A DNA stretch of 64,000 bases from assembly GCA_009823505.1 (NCBI GenBank), contig VZQC01012403.1, positions 191,680 to 255,679 of the forward strand, in the 5' to 3' direction. The notes beneath the pieces were generated by a model. The model was not told the DNA's origin. It did not search any database and saw only the letters and a program-made list of their open reading frames with translations. The stretch comes from Rhizomys pruinosus (lineage: Eukaryota; Chordata; Mammalia; Rodentia; Spalacidae). Positions 22,815-33,228 of this stretch are shown one piece after another. Each line of letters starts with the position of its first letter. Position 1 is the stretch's first letter. The translations under genes and the position numbers were made by a program.

Positions 22815-23015
22815 CTGCAAGAACTTGGGTCCCGTGCAAGAACAGCCAGTGCTCTTCACCGCTGAGCCATCTCTTCAGCCCTGAAAGTAGATCTTTTGAA
22901 AAGTCCTCTAAAACTACATCACATTATCATCTCTCACGGTTTTTTGGACGAGGAATCATAGAAAGACTGTGAGGGCCTCTACCGTGGCTGGAGCTAGAGA
23001 GGAGGCAGAGCACCA
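22815..23015 (+). repeat. local duplication, copy 2
   Basis: Second copy of the block at 21115-21310. It starts inside a minus-strand SINE head ('gtgctcttcaccgctgagccatctcttcagcc') and continues through 'agatcttttgaaaagtcctc'. It interrupts the antisense L1, so the copy landed in or after the L1. Confidence 0.85.
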
Positions 23016-23049
23016 CGGAATAGAAGCCACACCTTTATCATGTGGCCTT

Positions 23050-23265
23050 TGGGGACATTTCAGATCCAAATTACAATACTGTTTTACATTTCCCTCAAAA
23101 CACAAGGGTTCTGGGTTCTCCACATTCTTGCCACCACTTACTATTGTCCTCTTTTCATTGATGTCTTGGTCGATAGCTCAGGTGGTTGGTGTGAGTAGGT
23201 ATTTCCTTCAGGTTTGATTTGCATTTCCCCATGGCTAGCGTTGATGAGCATTGGTTAAAAGGTTT
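23050..23265 (-). mobile_element. old L1 fragment (antisense), continuation
   Basis: 'gggttctgggttctccacattcttgccacc', 'aggtttgatttgcatttccccatggctagcg' continue the antisense L1 begun at 22095. Confidence 0.7.
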
Positions 23266-23844
23266 CAGTGGTTCCATCACCTAGAAAAGCAGTACCCTGG
23301 ACAGTGCCTGCATGGTAACTGGCTGTGGCAGGACGGGTGTGGCACTATGCTGAGATCCCTCCTAATGAAACTACCCAGTGGGGCCAGATGTGTAAGACCA
23401 CCTTGGCAGGAGGTCTGTGGGCACATGCTTGGCTGGATTTGTGGACAGTTTCAGTTTTGTTCATTGAGGAAGAAGGGGATGTTAAGAGCATAGGAATCCC
23501 TAGAAAGACCAATTACATACTCTGGGGTTTGGGAAATAAAGACATTGGCCTAAAATTTCTAGATTCAGGGGAAACAGAGCAACAAGCATAAAGGCTGGGA
23601 GGCAGGTAGACAGGTGCCAACAGACCCATTCCAGAGACATTCTCTTGAAGGGACCAAAAATGTTATAGTACACAGGAAGGATACATATAAGAGATGGGAG
23701 TCAGGGCTCAGATCCAGGAGGACCAAAGACGTGGAAGGATCTAGAAAAAGAGGGTCAGTTCAGCAGTGCCCAGCTAAACTGGGAGACGTGCTGAGCACCA
23801 GAAGAATTACAAGGTAAACTACATTTTAGCAAAAGAGAACCGGC
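23266..23844. other. non-coding, nothing recognised
   Basis: A stretch near 23600-23720 ('ggaggcaggtagacagg', 'gtacacaggaaggatac') is faintly like the decayed 34-39 bp array units. Otherwise unassigned. Confidence 0.4.
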
Positions 23845-24672
23845 ACCGGGCTCTGTATGTGGCTTGTCTCACAAAGGTTCGTGTGCTGGGAGTTTGGACC
23901 TCATTGTGGTATTGAGGTGGTGGGACCTTTAAGAAGTGGACCTAATCGTGGATGACTAGTCCACCAGTGCAGCATCTCCAAGAAGGACTTAATGCTGGTC
24001 TCCAGCAGCGGCTTGGGTCTTGGAGGAGTGTATTACTTTTCTCCTGAATGGTTTTATAAAAGGCTGTGAGTCTGAGCCCTTCTTGTTTTCTTATGTGATG
24101 GCTAAGCTTAACTGTCGACTTAATGGAATTAAAAGTCACGTTGGAAATACATCATTGGGTGTGTCTACAAGGGTGTTTCTAGAAAGGTTTGAATGAGCAG
24201 GGAAGACCTACTCTGAATGTGGGTGACACTAGAGTCCTAGACTGAATAAAACAGAGAAAGCCAGCTAAGCACCAGATTTCACCACTCTCTGCTTCCTTCC
24301 TGATTGGAGATGCAATGTGACCATCTGCATCATGTCCCTGATACCATACCTTCCTTCCCTGCCATGATGAACTGTATCTCCAAATTGCGAGCCAACATAA
24401 ACCTTTCCTTAAGTCTATTCTCTCGGATATTTTGTTATAACAATAGGAAAATAACTAATACATCTCGCCTCATACATGTACCGCTTCTGCATACAGCCCG
24501 TTCTTGGTTTCCTTTTTGTTTGCCCACTATGCTGTTTGTTAGCCATGGGACCCTCACCCAAATGTTATCTGGACCTCTCAGCCACCAGAATTGTGAACAA
24601 AATAAAAATATATCCTTTGTAAAGTATACAGCCTCAGGCATTTTCTTAAGGCCATACAAAATGGACTAATAT
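23845..24672 (+). mobile_element. MaLR LTR (sense), interrupted
   Basis: The 5' portion (23845-24080: 'agtttggacctcattgtgg', 'gtgggacctttaagaagtgg') and the 3' portion (24480-24672: 'tctcagccaccagaattgtgaacaaaataaaa', 'ccatacaaaatggactaat') are the two halves of one MST/MLT1-like LTR. They are separated by the unrelated repeat at 24090-24475. Confidence 0.65.
24090..24475 (+). mobile_element. interspersed repeat nested in MaLR
   Basis: 'gtgatggctaagcttaactgtcgac', 'attgggtgtgtctacaagggtgtttctagaaagg', 'ttgcgagccaacataaacctttcctt', 'ttttgttataacaatagg'. A familiar rodent/mammalian repeat pattern whose class (LTR or hAT/URR1-like) I cannot fix from memory. The same general type, opposite strand, is at 62275-62680. 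Confidence 0.55.
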
Positions 24673-24675
24673 AAA

Positions 24676-25649
24676 CAGGACGGTTGGGTCCCTGCTTGGA
24701 GGTAAAGGTCAACATAGTTCCTTCACCTTCAGGTCTCTATGTGTGTTTGTCAGAACCTTGGGAAGGGAAACCCTCCTTCCTAACAATGATGCCAGATATC
24801 TGGATGAATGTAAGGAGGAGCCTCTGCTCAGAGGGCCCTGCAGTGGTGACACTGAAGAAGTGGGGTTCGGTGGTGACACAGCTCAGAGTCGGCTCAGCTT
24901 GGTTTCACACCTAATGCTGTGGAAGATGTGTTGTCTAACTTCATGGTGCTGTCTGGTTGAAGTATTTTCTTCACATACACAATTCAGATTTTTCCCTAGA
25001 TCTTTTTTCTTTTTGTGCAAATGATTCCCCTCCTGCCCCCATCAAATACATGAAGCCAGTCCCTGTTGGGACTTTGGCTCCTTGTCACTTAACATGTAGC
25101 CTGGGTTATGGAAAGCTGTAAGTCAGGTCCCTTGGGATAGCCGACTCTTCTTTGGCCTAGTAAGGGGTTCTTGGCTTTCCATTGTGTTTTCCCACACATG
25201 AGAGAGGAGTCAGTGACCTGAGCTGCCCATGTTACACGGAGGCGGCACAGGTGGTTACAGATTGCATTCTCCCACTGAGTGCAGACTGGCCCCCTGCCAC
25301 TCTCTTACCAGGTAGGAGGCAGGTAGGCTGTCCTTCCTGTGCATTTGACAATGATGTGCATATAACCCCTGCCTCCCCCAAGTCTGCCCAGAATCAGCAG
25401 AGGTGATAGCACTTCTCAAAGCTCAGTGTTCAGATTAGCTATCATTACCTACACAACTCTGGGAAGATACAGATTGGCAATCCAGGGTTCTAGCCAGCCC
25501 CCTGGTGAGGCAATGTTGTCTAGTTTGGGGCTGCACTTACAGAATTGCTGGGCATAGGAATGTCCATCCAAATGAGAGAGAGGTTCAAGCCCCCTAACAC
25601 AGGCCTTCCCCAGTGGCCTTGTGACTCTTTCTTTTTTTGTTTTTTGTTT
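24676..25649. other. non-coding, nothing recognised
   Basis: No supported gene or repeat family. Confidence 0.45.
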
Positions 25650-25797
25650 GTTTTGGTCTTGTTGACACAGGGTCTCCCTTTAGTCCCAGCTGTCCTGGAG
25701 CTTGCTCTGTAGATCAGGCTGGCCCTGAACTCACAGAGATCTGCCTTCTCTGCCTCCCGAGTGCTGAGATTAAAGGCGTGCGCCACCATGCCTGGCT
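25650..25797 (-). mobile_element. B1 SINE
   Basis: Minus strand: 'gacacagggtctccctttagtcccagctgtcctgg', 'atcaggctggccctgaactcacagagatc', head 'gagattaaaggcgtgcgccaccatgcctggc'. T/G-rich tail precedes. Confidence 0.93.
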
Positions 25798-26001
25798 CAA
25801 TGACTCTATTACAGTAAAATTAGGCCCAAGAGGCACCTCATGTGGAACCGAGACCAGGTTCAGAGAGCAGAACACACTCCACTATGTAAGCTTTTGGCCA
25901 TTTCTAGATAAACAGCCCTAAAGTCTTCAAAGTTTCCCTTGAGGTGCTCTGCATTTAGGTCCCCTCTCGGGAGACACTTAGAAGGGGCCACAACTCATGG
26001 A

Positions 26002-26187
26002 AGAGAAGAGGAAAAAGGGGAAAGACTGGAGAGGGAGGAGGAAGGGATAGAGAGAGGGATGGAAAAGGAAGAAGGAAAGAAGACAAATAAAAAAGAGAAT
26101 AGGAAGGAAGGTCAAAAGGGAAGTGGGGGTGAAGAAGGGAAGGGATAGACAGAGGAAGCAAAAAGAAGGAAGGAGAGACAAAGAAAC
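26002..26187 (+). repeat. polypurine (GA-rich) tract 1
   Basis: About 185 bp almost entirely A and G on the plus strand. Contains the non-simple marker 'ggggaaagactgg' at about 26017-26029 and 'agagagggatgg' at 26051, both repeated in tract 2. Confidence 0.9.
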
Positions 26188-26731
26188 TAACCAGAGGATG
26201 TGGGGAACATCAACATTTTCCACAAAGATAATATATTCATATTTATGAGATATAATGGCAGAAGTAGGGATGTTTCTGGGGACCCAGATGAGTGAAATAT
26301 CAGTTAAACAGCTGAAGGACATGCCAATAAGTCTGTCCTGTGAGGCGCCATTTGCAGTTCTTGCACTGATTAGAAATGAGTGCATAATTAGCCAAGCCAA
26401 TGTACTTTGATATGGTATGACAGATCTCTTCGTAGTTGATCACCATCATCTTTGACAGATAAAAGCTGGGGAAGGCCTGCCTTCTTCATGGCCAATGCAA
26501 TACCTTGAGCTTCTTGACTTGGCTCAGATGCCATCTGCCCAAGGAAGTCCCTTTTCTTCTGGGATGAGTTAGGTGCTCCTCAGAGCTACCTGCTAAATCA
26601 CTGAACATACGGGAGAGTTATTGCCTTCCTTCTCTGTTATATTGGATCTCCTAGAGTACAGAGACCAGATCTTATTATCATGGCACCTTCAGTGTCCAAT
26701 TGAAGTGTCTAACACAGTGCAAATGTTTATA
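26188..26731. other. non-coding, nothing recognised
   Basis: Spacer between two related polypurine tracts; no gene or named repeat. Confidence 0.45.
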
Positions 26732-26896
26732 AAAAGGAGAGAGGAAGAGAGGGAGGAAGGAATGTATATAGAGAGGAAAAAAGGGGGAAAGACTGGGGAG
26801 GAAGAAACGTAAGAAAGAAAGGAGAAAGGAAAAAGGGAAGAGAGAGGGATGAAAAAAGGAAGGAAAGAAACCAAGAAGAAGAGGAAGAAAGAAGCA
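26732..26896 (+). repeat. polypurine (GA-rich) tract 2
   Basis: About 165 bp of nearly pure A/G. Shares with tract 1 the phrases 'gggaaagactggggagg' and 'agagagagggatg' in the same order, about 770-790 bp apart. Confidence 0.9.
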
Positions 26897-27060
26897 TTAC
26901 ATGACCCTTGTCCTTCCGGGAGAAACCGGAAGATCTCTGGCCAGTGGGTTGGTCTCTGCTCGGTAGTGACTTACCTTTTGTCCTCCAGGCGTCCTCTGAA
27001 TGTAGGACCATCAATGTTTTGCTGTGAGAGCTGGCTTGCTGGGGAGGGGCCTGGGACATC

Positions 27061-27152
27061 CCTGCTCCCTGTTGTGAGTGGACACTGACATCTGCCTGAG
27101 CCCTGCTCCCTGCTGTGAGTGGACACTGCCATCTTCCTGAGCTCTGCTCCTC
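27061..27152 (+). repeat. tandem duplication, 41-bp unit
   Basis: 'cctgctccctg(t/c)tgtgagtggacactg(a/c)catct' occurs at 27061 and 27102, with a partial third start near 27143. Confidence 0.85.
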
Positions 27153-28648
27153 TTTGGCATTTTCAGAGAGCTGAACTTGATCTCCAAATATCCTCCTTAT
27201 GAACTTTTTACCTCTATCTAGAACTTTGTCAACATTGCCCGCAAGACTGCTTTCCTCAAGCAAGTTCCCCAAAGTATTTTTCCTTGTGGGGACAGAGTTA
27301 CCCTAGCTATGGTTACTACTGAGCCCAAGATTCTTTTTGATTAAGCAGTTCCTTTCTAAAGGCCTTGAGGCTTTCAAGATGAGGTAATTTTTGAATAGTC
27401 TAGTCAGTTGAAAATGTGGTCGGGAGGACCGTGAAGGTGATTTGGTGGTATCATTCAAATACAATTTCTATCTTGTCCCCTGCACCTCAGTGACTTGGAG
27501 GAACCAGATTTGTGGGACTGTGACCTGCACTCTTGATGTTCTTTATCTGGCTGACAGGTGTAGTCAAATCAGAAGTTGTGAAGGGGGTGCAGGCCTGTGG
27601 GAAATTTTTGTTATGAAGTTCAGGAGTAGCTGCTTTTGTTAGGAAAATAGATTCAAAACCCTGAAGCTAAATCTTAACCAGAATATTGATCAAAGTCTGT
27701 GTTTGGATGTGGGGCATCATGCACCTCAGGGTGGAAACCTCTGTGAGCAGAACAAAGATGGTGAGTTTTACTTGTATCATAGCTGCTCCGTGGGTGCTTC
27801 TCTCTGACCATAATGGTAGGGCCGGTTCACCCTTGGCCCTCTTGGTAGACTTAGATCCATTTCTCCAAATCTTCAGAGGTCAGGGACTAAAGAAATACAC
27901 TTTCCTTTTGAGAACAGGGAATAGGAACCAGTCACTAGTACGGGCATGAAGGGTCTGACTCAGTTTCCCCAGGCTATCTCTGTTGGTTGTCCTCTTTTGC
28001 CTCCCCAGCATGAGCAGAGGACCTGAATAGAGAAGGTTCTGGGTAGGTGTTTCAGGAGGAGGATGGTCCTAGCCATAGATGCAGGAAGCAGCTGTTTTGT
28101 GGGGCCCTGTGGGGTACATGCTGAGAACCCTCACAGACAGAAGGAAGACAGGAGTCAGGAACAGGACCACACTGGCAAACTTGTTTCACATTTTAAGCAG
28201 TAGCCTTTTCTTCATCAGGAAACCATCTTCAGAGACAAGTCCCTGGCTGAGGAAAACCCACTCTAAGCAAATAACCACTTCCACAAGATTGCCTTGGGTT
28301 GGTCCTTAGCCAGTGCCTCCCACGGTGATCAGAAATTCCACTGCTCTATGCAGTGCTGGAGCCCAGGCTGGCTGCGGTGGGGTCTGCCTGATGGTTATTA
28401 TCCACTGACTGCAGGGCTCGACATTTCTGGTAGGGACCTTACTGAGGAAGTTCACTCCTCAGGGCACTGAGGCTTATATCCTGTGCCAAATCCACTCCAC
28501 TGCGAGGTCAGAAGAGGGGAGGGATGCCTAGGAGAGGGAAATGGAGCTGAACTGGGAAGGGACTGGCAGGTCTGGGGCCTAGGGAACGCACAAGGATCCC
28601 TATCTCTTTTGGACTATAGGGATCTCAAATGGCTAAGTATGGGTTCAG

Positions 28649-28650
<2 letters not shown>
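27153..28650. other. non-coding; probable 3' flank/UTR of C10orf71
   Basis: Lies 3' of the C10orf71 stop codon on the minus strand. Scanning 27400-28800 for a minus-strand AATAAA or ATTAAA (TTTATT/TTTAAT on plus) found none; a GATAAA variant lies at 27542-27547. The polyadenylation site is therefore undetermined. Confidence 0.4.

Positions 28651-28740
<90 letters not shown>
28651..28740. repeat. (TG)22 followed by (GA)n microsatellite
   Basis: TG repeats at 28651-28694, GA repeats at 28695-28740. Ends about 60 bp beyond the C10orf71 stop codon, so an mRNA would carry (UC)n then (CA)n at the start of its 3' UTR. Confidence 0.98.
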
Positions 28741-28800
28741 TTCTTAGGGGGGAGAGTCTGTAAGCTTTACTTTTTGTGGGGGGTTAGTCAGTTGCAATTC

Positions 28801-31800
28801 TCAGGAAACACCCTCTGAGGCAAAGTCCTCCAGGTCATCAGTGGAGATGATGCTCAGGCCCGGAGCTTCTGCACCCTCCTCCTCCTCGGGGCTCTGGGGA
28901 GGACCGTGGGGGCGGTGGGCAGCAGCGGACTCGCCCTGAGGTCCAGGAGCAGCCTGCAGTTCAGCGCCCTGGGTGCTCTGGGGCCTGCGGCGGGATCCTT
29001 GCCTGAGGAAGGTGGGGGCTGCGAGCTGCGACGAGCAGCGCAGAGGCATCAAGGAGGTCACTGGCACCGGCTGGAAGCCAGGGTAGAGCAGGTAGGGGGC
29101 AGCCAGGGCGTCCTGCAGAGGGGGCTCTGAGGCCTCCTCCGAAGATGGGACCGAGACCTTCACATACTTGCCAGTCTCGGGGTCATAGAAGGTCTTGATT
29201 TTCACTTGGAGAGGTACATCGAAGACAAAGTATTGTCCGGACTGAGGATCCTGGAGCACCTTCTGAGTGGCAGGGTAAGGGGGCAGGGGCGTGAGGGCCT
29301 GGGGTCCCCACGGCCGCCTCCCCATGGGCTCCCAGCCACAGGACACCGAGTGGCGATGCACGGGAGGGGGCAGGGAGCGGATGGCAGGGAACCTGGGTCT
29401 GGGCCTTTCTCCAGGGGACACTGGCCTTTGCTCTGTCCCCTGCGTGTCCTCGGCGCAGGGCTTGCTCTCCCAGAACCCGGCTTGCTTCTCCGGCACCTGG
29501 TCACTCTTCCTCCTCTTGCTCGCTAGCTTCTTTGCGCGCCGCAGGGCCTTCTCGGTCTTGGGTGGAACTGCAGGGGGCTTGCCGGCCGCTCTCTCCAGCA
29601 GAGCAGGGGCCTCTGGTTTCTCTAGGGCATCTGTCGAGCTGGTGGCCATGTCCAACAATGTGCCCCTAGGAGACAGGGTCCTGAGGTCTTCTGCCGATGG
29701 CTCAAGTTGGGGATCTGAGCTATCAGCCTCCCATGTGAGGCCATGTGTCAAGTCCTCCCGCCTGGTGAGCCTGGCAGGGCCGGGGCTGGTCCAGGGGCTG
29801 GAGCCAGGAGCCTCTTGGCGCAGTGCCTGATCCCCAGCCGCCTGGGATGCATCATCCCAAACACTGCTGGCCGCAGGGGAGCACGTGCTGCTGTCTCCCA
29901 GGGAGCTGGGGTTGGGGGAAGTTGCTGTAGCACTGGGGACCGGTCTCCTTCCTTGAGGTCCCACCCGGGGTGCAGACAAAAAGTGACTTTGGAAACTTGG
30001 CTCTTCCCAACAGGTGCGGAGTGGCAGGGAGGGTGTCTGTGCTACCTCATCTGGGGGTAAAGCAATTCTGGGGATGTGTCGTGTACCAGGCAGCTTCCCG
30101 GAGTCCCCTGATCCACTCTTCTTATCACTTATTAAAACTTCACAAGGTGCATCTGGGGGTGGCTTCATCCTGTCCCCCTCTCCCACCGGTGGTATAGAGG
30201 AGAAACTCCCTTTCTGGGCTTCCTGGGAGGTCTCAGCCTGGGCTGAACTGTACATCAGGTCCTCTCCATCCTCATACACCACACACTTGCGGTGTATGCC
30301 CTGCAGAGTACTGGATGGCAGGGTGCCAGGCATCGCCTGGCTTTCCTGGGCGCAGAGGTCACCAGCATCCTCTCCCCATCCTTTCCTTGGCAATTCATCC
30401 TCTTTGTGTCCACCACCAAGTGAATCCCCTGACACTGTCCTCAGGAGAGGCAGAATGATGGGTTTTATCACTGGGGTGGCCCTGAGGGTGTTATCTTTAA
30501 TTGGAAACAGTCTGTGCTTGTTTGTAGAAGCTGGTAAGGGAGTAGAGTCTTTGGCATGTGAAAGAGCTATCTCCTTCTCCGCCCCCATCCTAGAGCCTCT
30601 GAAACTGGCCTCCTCCATCGATGGCTTTCTGGGACTCCCTCCTGCCCAACCTTTGGCTTCTCTTTCCGGCAGTTCCTCCTGTCCGTGCTCTTCTACACAC
30701 CCATCCCCGTTACTTAGGGCACAGGTCTGTGGCTCAGCTTTCTCCATCCCATTCTCCTTCTCGTCCTTCCAATTGGCACCTGCACTTACGTCACTCTTTC
30801 CATCTTCCCGAGGGCCTTCTGTAACCCATGCCTTTTGCTGATCATCAAAAGAGGCAAATGATTGATCTGAAGAGCTGGTGCTGAATTTAGCCTTAGTTTG
30901 GAGGCAGGGAGTAAAATCAGACTGGCTGTCGCTGTAAAACACGTCCTCCTCCTCAGGGGAAAGGGGTCCTGGGGAAAACTTCCGGTTCAAGGGTAGGTTC
31001 TGGGGCCTCACTTCTTGCGAAGGCCGTGTCTCTTGGGAGACGGATCTTGTGAGCCCATTCTGTAGCTCGTGAGGTTTCATTTTCTCTACAGCCTGTCTGG
31101 TTTCCAACTCCCTGTTGCAGAGTTTTAGGGAGAGGTGCTTCCGGGGGAGGCATTCTCTGGAGTCTGGGTGCCAGCCGCCCCCGGGAGGACCCAGCTCTGA
31201 CTCCCCACGGGCATCTTCCTTCTCATCGCTGCTCCTTTCTTCAGCCTGTCCGTTCACACAGACATGAGCTTTAGAGGTAGTCGGAGGTGAGTGGAGGAGG
31301 GTCGGGTGGCTGTCTGTAGAGGACTCACTGGGATTGGTGGCAGGATCCCTCTGGGTACCAGTGTGGAAAGCATGAGGAGTGTCAGCTGGCCTCTCCCTGG
31401 GAAGCTCCGTCGGAAGGCTTTCCTCAAGCCCGTTGGGAAGAATGACCCCGTTGCTCACGGACTCCAGCTTGCCATCAAGCTTACCTCTGGTTTTCTCATC
31501 GAAGCTTTTCAAGAGAGGCGCAGGACTGTAAGTACTCTTCACACGCTTCCTAACGTCCTTGAGGTTGAACAGCAGGCTGGGGGCTTTGGATTTGTAGCTC
31601 TCCCGAGTCTGATCCTCACCGGGCTCCTTCTCTTGGTATCCATTTAGCTGTGCTGGAGGGGATGGGCTGGTCTCCACTGGCTGGGCATCTGAAGACTCCA
31701 GGGCATGCTTGGTGGGTATGATGGGAGTAAGCAGCTTACTGATGTTAAAAGGAGGACTATAGTGGTCACTGACACCCCCTGGCATGTTCAGAGCATCGTT

Positions 31801-33081
31801 TTCTGGAAGTTGCCCCTGAGGGTTATGCTTCAAATATAGAGATGGCGCTCGCCTATTGGCCTGTTTCTTATCTTCCAAAGTGTCCTGTGGACCATCCTTC
31901 CCTCCTTTGCCAGCCTTTGGCTTCCTCCACGGGACCTGGCTCTGCTTCACCTGAGGGTCAGGCTGTGAGAAAGAAGCATTTCCCTCTAGAGGGAATGCCT
32001 GGGCTCCTGGATCCCTCGGCCCCCAGAGTTTAGCTGTGGCCTGGGGCCCTGGTGCTGGTCTGTCCTCTTCCTGAGTACAGATAGCCGGGTCCTGGCAAGG
32101 CGAGACTTTGTGCTCAGCAGGGCAGGGCTCTTTTATCAAGGGTGTGTCTTCATAATGTCTGGGAGCTTTGCTTTCCGGGATGGCTTCAGCGACGTCCTTT
32201 CTCTCCAGCAGCTTTGGTTGGTGTGTGTTCCATGACTCAAAAGCACTATTTTCACTGTGCAGAAAAGTCCCCTTGGGGGCCCACTCCGTGCCTCTCCCAG
32301 GCTCAGCCTTGGCTGGCCTGTGAGGTGGGGAGGGGAACCTTGACTCAAGTGAGCCAGCCACATGGTCAGGTGCCCGGGAGAGGCTGCCTAAGCTGTGACC
32401 GGCCATTTCTGGATTCTTGGGGGACTCTTGCTCTCCATGAATCCTGCCAGGCTGGTGGCTGCTCTGGTGGGTAGTGGAGACTTCAGCAGGCACTCTCCTG
32501 ACAGTCAAAAAGGCAGAATCAAAACAGAAGTTGACACTACTATCTGGGAGAGGTGCAAATTTGGGGGGTTTTTTGAGAGCTGGAGGCTTGCTGGGAGGAG
32601 GCCTGCTGTCGCAAGGTTGGCTCTCAGTCCTGTCAAAGGACCTGATTAGTGATGATACTTTGGAAACGGGTTTGTTGCTGCTCCTCAGGCCAGAAATGGG
32701 CATCTCCAACCTCCTCTGGGCTGGCGTTGGTGGGGGGCTGCTTTTGGGGTACTTTTCCTCCCCTTGAACATACTTGGGTAGTTGTTGGAAGGTGGCTGCC
32801 CAGCCAGCATGCTCTGGGCCTTGTGATGGAAGCTGGCTCCAAATGCCACTTTTCCTATGTGAGTGACTCACTGTTTCCTGGTGAAAAGCCCCAAATACCT
32901 GGCCAGCGATATCGGGGGACAGAGCCAGATCAGAGTCAGGGAAGGATGTGTCTTCTGAGATGCACAAGCTTCGGAACGCCCTGTCTGTGAGGTTGCTCAC
33001 CTCCCTGTCTGCATCGTCCAGCACACTGCCAATACTGGAGGAGTCGCTGAAGCCATCTGTGCACTTCTTACTCCCCTGCAT
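28801..33081 (-). CDS. C10orf71: cardiac-enriched FHL2-interacting protein (CEFIP), single coding exon
   Basis: 1426 residues, close to the roughly 1435 of human C10orf71. Recognised from its near-identical N-terminus (MQGSKKCTDGFSDSSSIGS), many conserved blocks and its C-terminus (ending ISTDDLEDFASEGVS). From published work the protein is found in striated muscle at the Z-disc, binds the LIM protein FHL2 and enhances calcineurin-NFAT signalling; none of this is visible in the DNA. It is mostly low-complexity, Ser/Pro-rich and probably disordered. Visible landmarks are a Lys/Arg-rich segment at about 1175-1194 (possible nuclear signal) and a conserved block at about 1273-1320 with paired 'DPQSGQY' and 'DPETGKY' motifs, which I associate with the DUF4585 family. 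An acidic run follows near 1397. The start has A at -3 and an in-frame TAA 15 nt upstream (33094-33096), which fixes the ATG. No frameshift or internal stop. Confidence 0.97.
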   Translation of the reverse strand: MQGSKKCTDGFSDSSSIGSVLDDADREVSNLTDRAFRSLCISEDTSFPDSDLALSPDIAGQVFGAFHQETVSHSHRKSGIWSQLPSQGPEHAGWAATFQQLPKYVQGEEKYPKSSPPPTPAQRRLEMPISGLRSSNKPVSKVSSLIRSFDRTESQPCDSRPPPSKPPALKKPPKFAPLPDSSVNFCFDSAFLTVRRVPAEVSTTHQSSHQPGRIHGEQESPKNPEMAGHSLGSLSRAPDHVAGSLESRFPSPPHRPAKAEPGRGTEWAPKGTFLHSENSAFESWNTHQPKLLERKDVAEAIPESKAPRHYEDTPLIKEPCPAEHKVSPCQDPAICTQEEDRPAPGPQATAKLWGPRDPGAQAFPLEGNASFSQPDPQVKQSQVPWRKPKAGKGGKDGPQDTLEDKKQANRRAPSLYLKHNPQGQLPENDALNMPGGVSDHYSPPFNISKLLTPIIPTKHALESSDAQPVETSPSPPAQLNGYQEKEPGEDQTRESYKSKAPSLLFNLKDVRKRVKSTYSPAPLLKSFDEKTRGKLDGKLESVSNGVILPNGLEESLPTELPRERPADTPHAFHTGTQRDPATNPSESSTDSHPTLLHSPPTTSKAHVCVNGQAEERSSDEKEDARGESELGPPGGGWHPDSRECLPRKHLSLKLCNRELETRQAVEKMKPHELQNGLTRSVSQETRPSQEVRPQNLPLNRKFSPGPLSPEEEDVFYSDSQSDFTPCLQTKAKFSTSSSDQSFASFDDQQKAWVTEGPREDGKSDVSAGANWKDEKENGMEKAEPQTCALSNGDGCVEEHGQEELPEREAKGWAGGSPRKPSMEEASFRGSRMGAEKEIALSHAKDSTPLPASTNKHRLFPIKDNTLRATPVIKPIILPLLRTVSGDSLGGGHKEDELPRKGWGEDAGDLCAQESQAMPGTLPSSTLQGIHRKCVVYEDGEDLMYSSAQAETSQEAQKGSFSSIPPVGEGDRMKPPPDAPCEVLISDKKSGSGDSGKLPGTRHIPRIALPPDEVAQTPSLPLRTCWEEPSFQSHFLSAPRVGPQGRRPVPSATATSPNPSSLGDSSTCSPAASSVWDDASQAAGDQALRQEAPGSSPWTSPGPARLTRREDLTHGLTWEADSSDPQLEPSAEDLRTLSPRGTLLDMATSSTDALEKPEAPALLERAAGKPPAVPPKTEKALRRAKKLASKRRKSDQVPEKQAGFWESKPCAEDTQGTEQRPVSPGERPRPRFPAIRSLPPPVHRHSVSCGWEPMGRRPWGPQALTPLPPYPATQKVLQDPQSGQYFVFDVPLQVKIKTFYDPETGKYVKVSVPSSEEASEPPLQDALAAPYLLYPGFQPVPVTSLMPLRCSSQLAAPTFLRQGSRRRPQSTQGAELQAAPGPQGESAAAHRPHGPPQSPEEEEGAEAPGLSIISTDDLEDFASEGVS

Positions 33082-33228
33082 CGTCTCTTGGCTTTAGTAA
33101 GACTATCCCTGTAGGCTGGTCGGTGCCTTTGAATGAGATTCTGGCAAGAGTTAAGAAAAGCCCACGTGCCACAAATTAGAACTTCCTGTTGACAAGTGGC
33201 AGTAGCAAAGTGGGGACTTTTATTTTCT
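33082..33228 (-). other. C10orf71: 5' UTR part of C10orf71 coding exon
   Basis: Inferred from the stop codon just upstream of the ATG and the splice acceptor at 33229-33230. It would add 147 nt of untranslated leader, as expected if the gene has non-coding first exon(s) like its human counterpart. Confidence 0.5.

Noticed and set aside
1..28650. DRGX or ERCC6 exons, expected on the 3' side of C10orf71
   Set aside because: No homeodomain or helicase-like frame was seen; in human the gap to DRGX exceeds the sequence available here.
30014..30841. 275-codon plus-strand frame
   Set aside because: Antisense shadow of the C10orf71 coding exon; no recognisable domain and the minus strand is clearly the coding one.
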